From: an uncultured Bacilli bacterium
Lineage (GTDB): Bacteria > Bacillota_I > Bacilli_A > RF39 > UBA660
DNA length: 23,188 bases
Direction: 5' to 3'
Assembly: GCA_947587115.1 (NCBI GenBank)
Contig: CANPXY010000013.1
Span: forward strand, 1 to 23,188
Within the stretch, counting starts at the first letter, position 1; each line of letters starts with the position of its first letter. The notes below the pieces were generated by a model. The model searched no databases, had not been told where the DNA came from, and saw only the letters and a program-made list of their open reading frames with translations. The position numbers were made by a program, and so were the translations under genes. This document shows positions 21,193-23,188 of the stretch, in pieces.

Positions 21193-23188
21193 ATTGTTCA
21201 TTTAAAAAGTCATCAATCGTCATTAGGCGATCATCGATTTCTTTTAAAGACACACTTTCCTTTTTAGAAGGAAGTTCTTCTGGAGTGCTTTCCTTTGGTT
21301 CTTTGTCAGGATTTACAAGCTCTACCGCTTGGAATGCATCTATTATAGGAGGTTTAGCAATCATCGATCCGGTAGAATATCTGTCCGCAATCGGAAGTTC
21401 GGTTACTTTGATGATCGTAATATCGTTGTTTTTAATACCTAGATGGGCTTTGGAATTCGTCACAAAGGTTTTGACTACTTGATGAGGATTCGTTTTGACT
21501 TCACGAATGAGCATCAAACCGCGACGGGCTCGACTCGTCTTTTCAAACTCTGTAAGTTTTACCCGTTTGCCAGAACCTTTATTGGTAATGACGGTAATGT
21601 ACTCTGCCTCATTTACGTTAAAGTTCGATAAGGAAACGGCTTCGTCCTCTTTTAAATTGATTCCTTTGACACCACTGGTCTTGAGTCCTACTGTTGGAAT
21701 ATCTGCCATATCAAACCAAAGACCATACCCTTTTTGGGTACTGATGAAAACATCGTTTCCAGTCACTAACGTAGCGCCCACTAGTTCATCTTGCTCTTTT
21801 AATTTCATACAAGTAATGGGCTTAGTATATCTTGAAAGTTTAAAATCTTCGACTTTGGTCTTTTTGACCATTCCTTCTTTTGACAATAACAAAATCTCTT
21901 GATTTTTAGTAAAATCTTTGATGGGAATAGAAGCAATAATGGTTTCTGATTCTTCAATTTTGATGAGATTGCTGATATGTTTTCCTAAATCTTTCCATTT
22001 GACATCAGGAATTAGATGCACTGGAACATAGAGGAAATTTCCTAAATTGGTAAACAATAAAATCGTATCGAGGGTACTCATTTGGTATAGTCCCAACATG
22101 TAGTCGTTGTCTTTAAGGGCAACTTCTTCATTCGTCGCTTGATAACTGCGCATAGAAGTTCTCTTGACGTAGCCATCTTTACTGATGCAAACAATGACTT
22201 CTTCGTTAGGAATCATCACGGTCGTATCGATCTTAATCTCCGTAATTTCATCTTTGATATCGGTTCTTCGAGGTACAGCGTATTCTTTTTTGACACGACG
22301 CAATTCTTCTTTCATGACATTTTTGAGGGCTGATTCATCGTTTAATATTAATGTGAGTCCTTCGACAATCTTATTTAAATTGGCAAGTTCTTCTTCTAAA
22401 AGGGTCACGTCGGTATTGGTCAATTTATAAAGTTGTAAAGTGACAATCGCTTCGGCCTGGGCTTCAGTAAAAGCATATTGGATCATTAAATTCTCTTTGG
22501 CGTCGGCTTTGTTTTTACTGTGACGAATTGTATGTACCACTTCATCTAATATCGAAATACACTTGATCAGTCCTTCGACAATGTGTAGTCGTGCTTTGGC
22601 ATGCTCTAAATCAAACTGCGTTCGTTTGGTAACCACTTCTTTTTGATGGACGATATAGGCATCCAACATTTCTAATAGACCCAATAGTTTTGGGCGACGA
22701 TTGACGATCGCAATCATATTGAAGTTGTAACTGATTTGGAGTTCCGTATTTTTTAAAAGATAGTTCAAGATCAACTCTTTGTTGGCATCTTTTTTTAAAT
22801 CGATGGCAATACGTAATCCATCCCGATCGGATTCATCACGCACTTCTAAAATGCCGTCGATTTTTTTATCGATTCGAATTTCATCGATCTTACGTACCAA
22901 AAGGGCTTTGTTCACTTCAAAAGGGAGCTCGGTAATAATGAGCGCCAAGTTTTTCTTCTCTTCTTCAAAATGGGTCCTACTTTTGATGATGACTTTGCCA
23001 CGTCCCGTTGTATAAGCGGAACGAATGCCCTCTAGTCCTTCGACAATTCCTCCCGTTGGAAAGTCGGGACCTTTAACTAAATTCATGATCGTATCGAGCG
23101 TGCCATTAGGAGAATCAATCCGCTTGATCGTCGCATCGATAATTTCTCCTAGATTGTGCGGTGGAATATTGGTGGCATAACCGGCTGA
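21191..23188 (-). CDS. parC: DNA topoisomerase IV subunit A (N-terminus outside window)
   Basis: The C-terminal 665 residues of a type IIA topoisomerase A subunit that, with ParE, unlinks daughter chromosomes. The frame is open up to 23188 and reads GYATNIPPHNLGEIID upstream of the first internal ATG at 23086, so the gene begins outside the window; the part with the catalytic tyrosine is missing. The breakage-reunion domain continues to the coiled coil near PRRTDIKDE. The C-terminal beta-pinwheel follows, ending in a charged tail (DFLNEQ). The GyrA-box QRRGGKG is absent and RARRGLMLIREVKTNPH stands in the corresponding region, which speaks for ParC rather than GyrA. The partner parE, if adjacent, would lie beyond the right edge. 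Confidence 0.92.
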   Translation of the reverse strand, partial: SAGYATNIPPHNLGEIIDATIKRIDSPNGTLDTIMNLVKGPDFPTGGIVEGLEGIRSAYTTGRGKVIIKSRTHFEEEKKNLALIITELPFEVNKALLVRKIDEIRIDKKIDGILEVRDESDRDGLRIAIDLKKDANKELILNYLLKNTELQISYNFNMIAIVNRRPKLLGLLEMLDAYIVHQKEVVTKRTQFDLEHAKARLHIVEGLIKCISILDEVVHTIRHSKNKADAKENLMIQYAFTEAQAEAIVTLQLYKLTNTDVTLLEEELANLNKIVEGLTLILNDESALKNVMKEELRRVKKEYAVPRRTDIKDEITEIKIDTTVMIPNEEVIVCISKDGYVKRTSMRSYQATNEEVALKDNDYMLGLYQMSTLDTILLFTNLGNFLYVPVHLIPDVKWKDLGKHISNLIKIEESETIIASIPIKDFTKNQEILLLSKEGMVKKTKVEDFKLSRYTKPITCMKLKEQDELVGATLVTGNDVFISTQKGYGLWFDMADIPTVGLKTSGVKGINLKEDEAVSLSNFNVNEAEYITVITNKGSGKRVKLTEFEKTSRARRGLMLIREVKTNPHQVVKTFVTNSKAHLGIKNNDITIIKVTELPIADRYSTGSMIAKPPIIDAFQAVELVNPDKEPKESTPEELPSKKESVSLKEIDDRLMTIDDFLNEQ

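Noticed and set aside
21191..23188. GyrA instead of ParC
   Set aside because: No GyrA-box is found in the C-terminal pinwheel; RARRGLMLIREVKTNPH is of the ParC type.
1..23188. CRISPR arrays, tRNA or rRNA genes, prophage or toxin-antitoxin modules
   Set aside because: No regularly spaced direct repeats, no tRNA-like cloverleaf and no phage or toxin signatures were seen. The T-box leader is the only recognised structured RNA class.

Overview
The window is a chromosomal stretch of an AT-rich, low-GC Gram-positive bacterium (Bacillota). Signs of this are a T-box riboswitch, an HrcA/CIRCE-controlled heat-shock operon, RNase HIII, a ParC-type topoisomerase subunit, SD motifs of the AGGAGG type, and remnants of the Bacillus ylbD-ylbE-ylbF-rsmD and rnhC/cvpA/trxA neighbourhoods. 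Gene content and wording of the proteins fit the Erysipelotrichia or a related lineage; this placement is inference. Almost every gene is on the minus strand; the exceptions are an IMPACT-family gene, an IS200-type transposase, and rnhC with its small downstream partner.

Layout from left to right. (1) 1-2849: a T-box leader with an alanine-type specifier drives a nucleotide-kinase-like gene whose stop overlaps the start of alaS (alaS is cut by the window edge). (2) 2868-4043: an AI-2E/PerM-family membrane protein, divergent from an IMPACT (YigZ) gene at 4150-4734. (3) About 4755-5466: a complete-looking IS200-group insertion sequence, with end hairpins and a stem that hides the tnpA ribosome binding site. 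(4) 5465-7884: trxA and cvpA on the minus strand, divergent from rnhC and a small protein that looks like a J-domain with its HPD motif lost. (5) 7885-15218: the heat-shock operon hrcA-grpE-dnaK-tldD-tldE-dnaJ. It starts from a near-perfect promoter flanked by two CIRCE-spaced operators. The unusual point is the TldD/TldE peptidase pair between dnaK and dnaJ. (6) 15255-19484: argS-ylbF-rsmD followed by two paralogous unknown proteins that bracket a 57-residue pilin-like membrane peptide. (7) 19530-21165: ylbE, ylbD and a helical-repeat protein of unknown function. (8) 21191-23188: the C-terminal two thirds or so of parC.

The genes work mainly in translation (alaS, argS, rsmD), proteostasis (hrcA, grpE, dnaK, dnaJ, tldD/E, trxA), RNA and DNA maintenance (rnhC, ylbF, parC) and the envelope (AI-2E protein, CvpA, pilin-like peptide). 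The best candidates for undescribed biology are the TldD/E insertion in a chaperone operon, the paralog/pilin-like/paralog cassette after rsmD, the HPD-less J-like protein beside rnhC, and the repeat protein at 20190-21110. There is no gene-free stretch longer than 300 bases; the longest, 2598-2867, holds the T-box leader.
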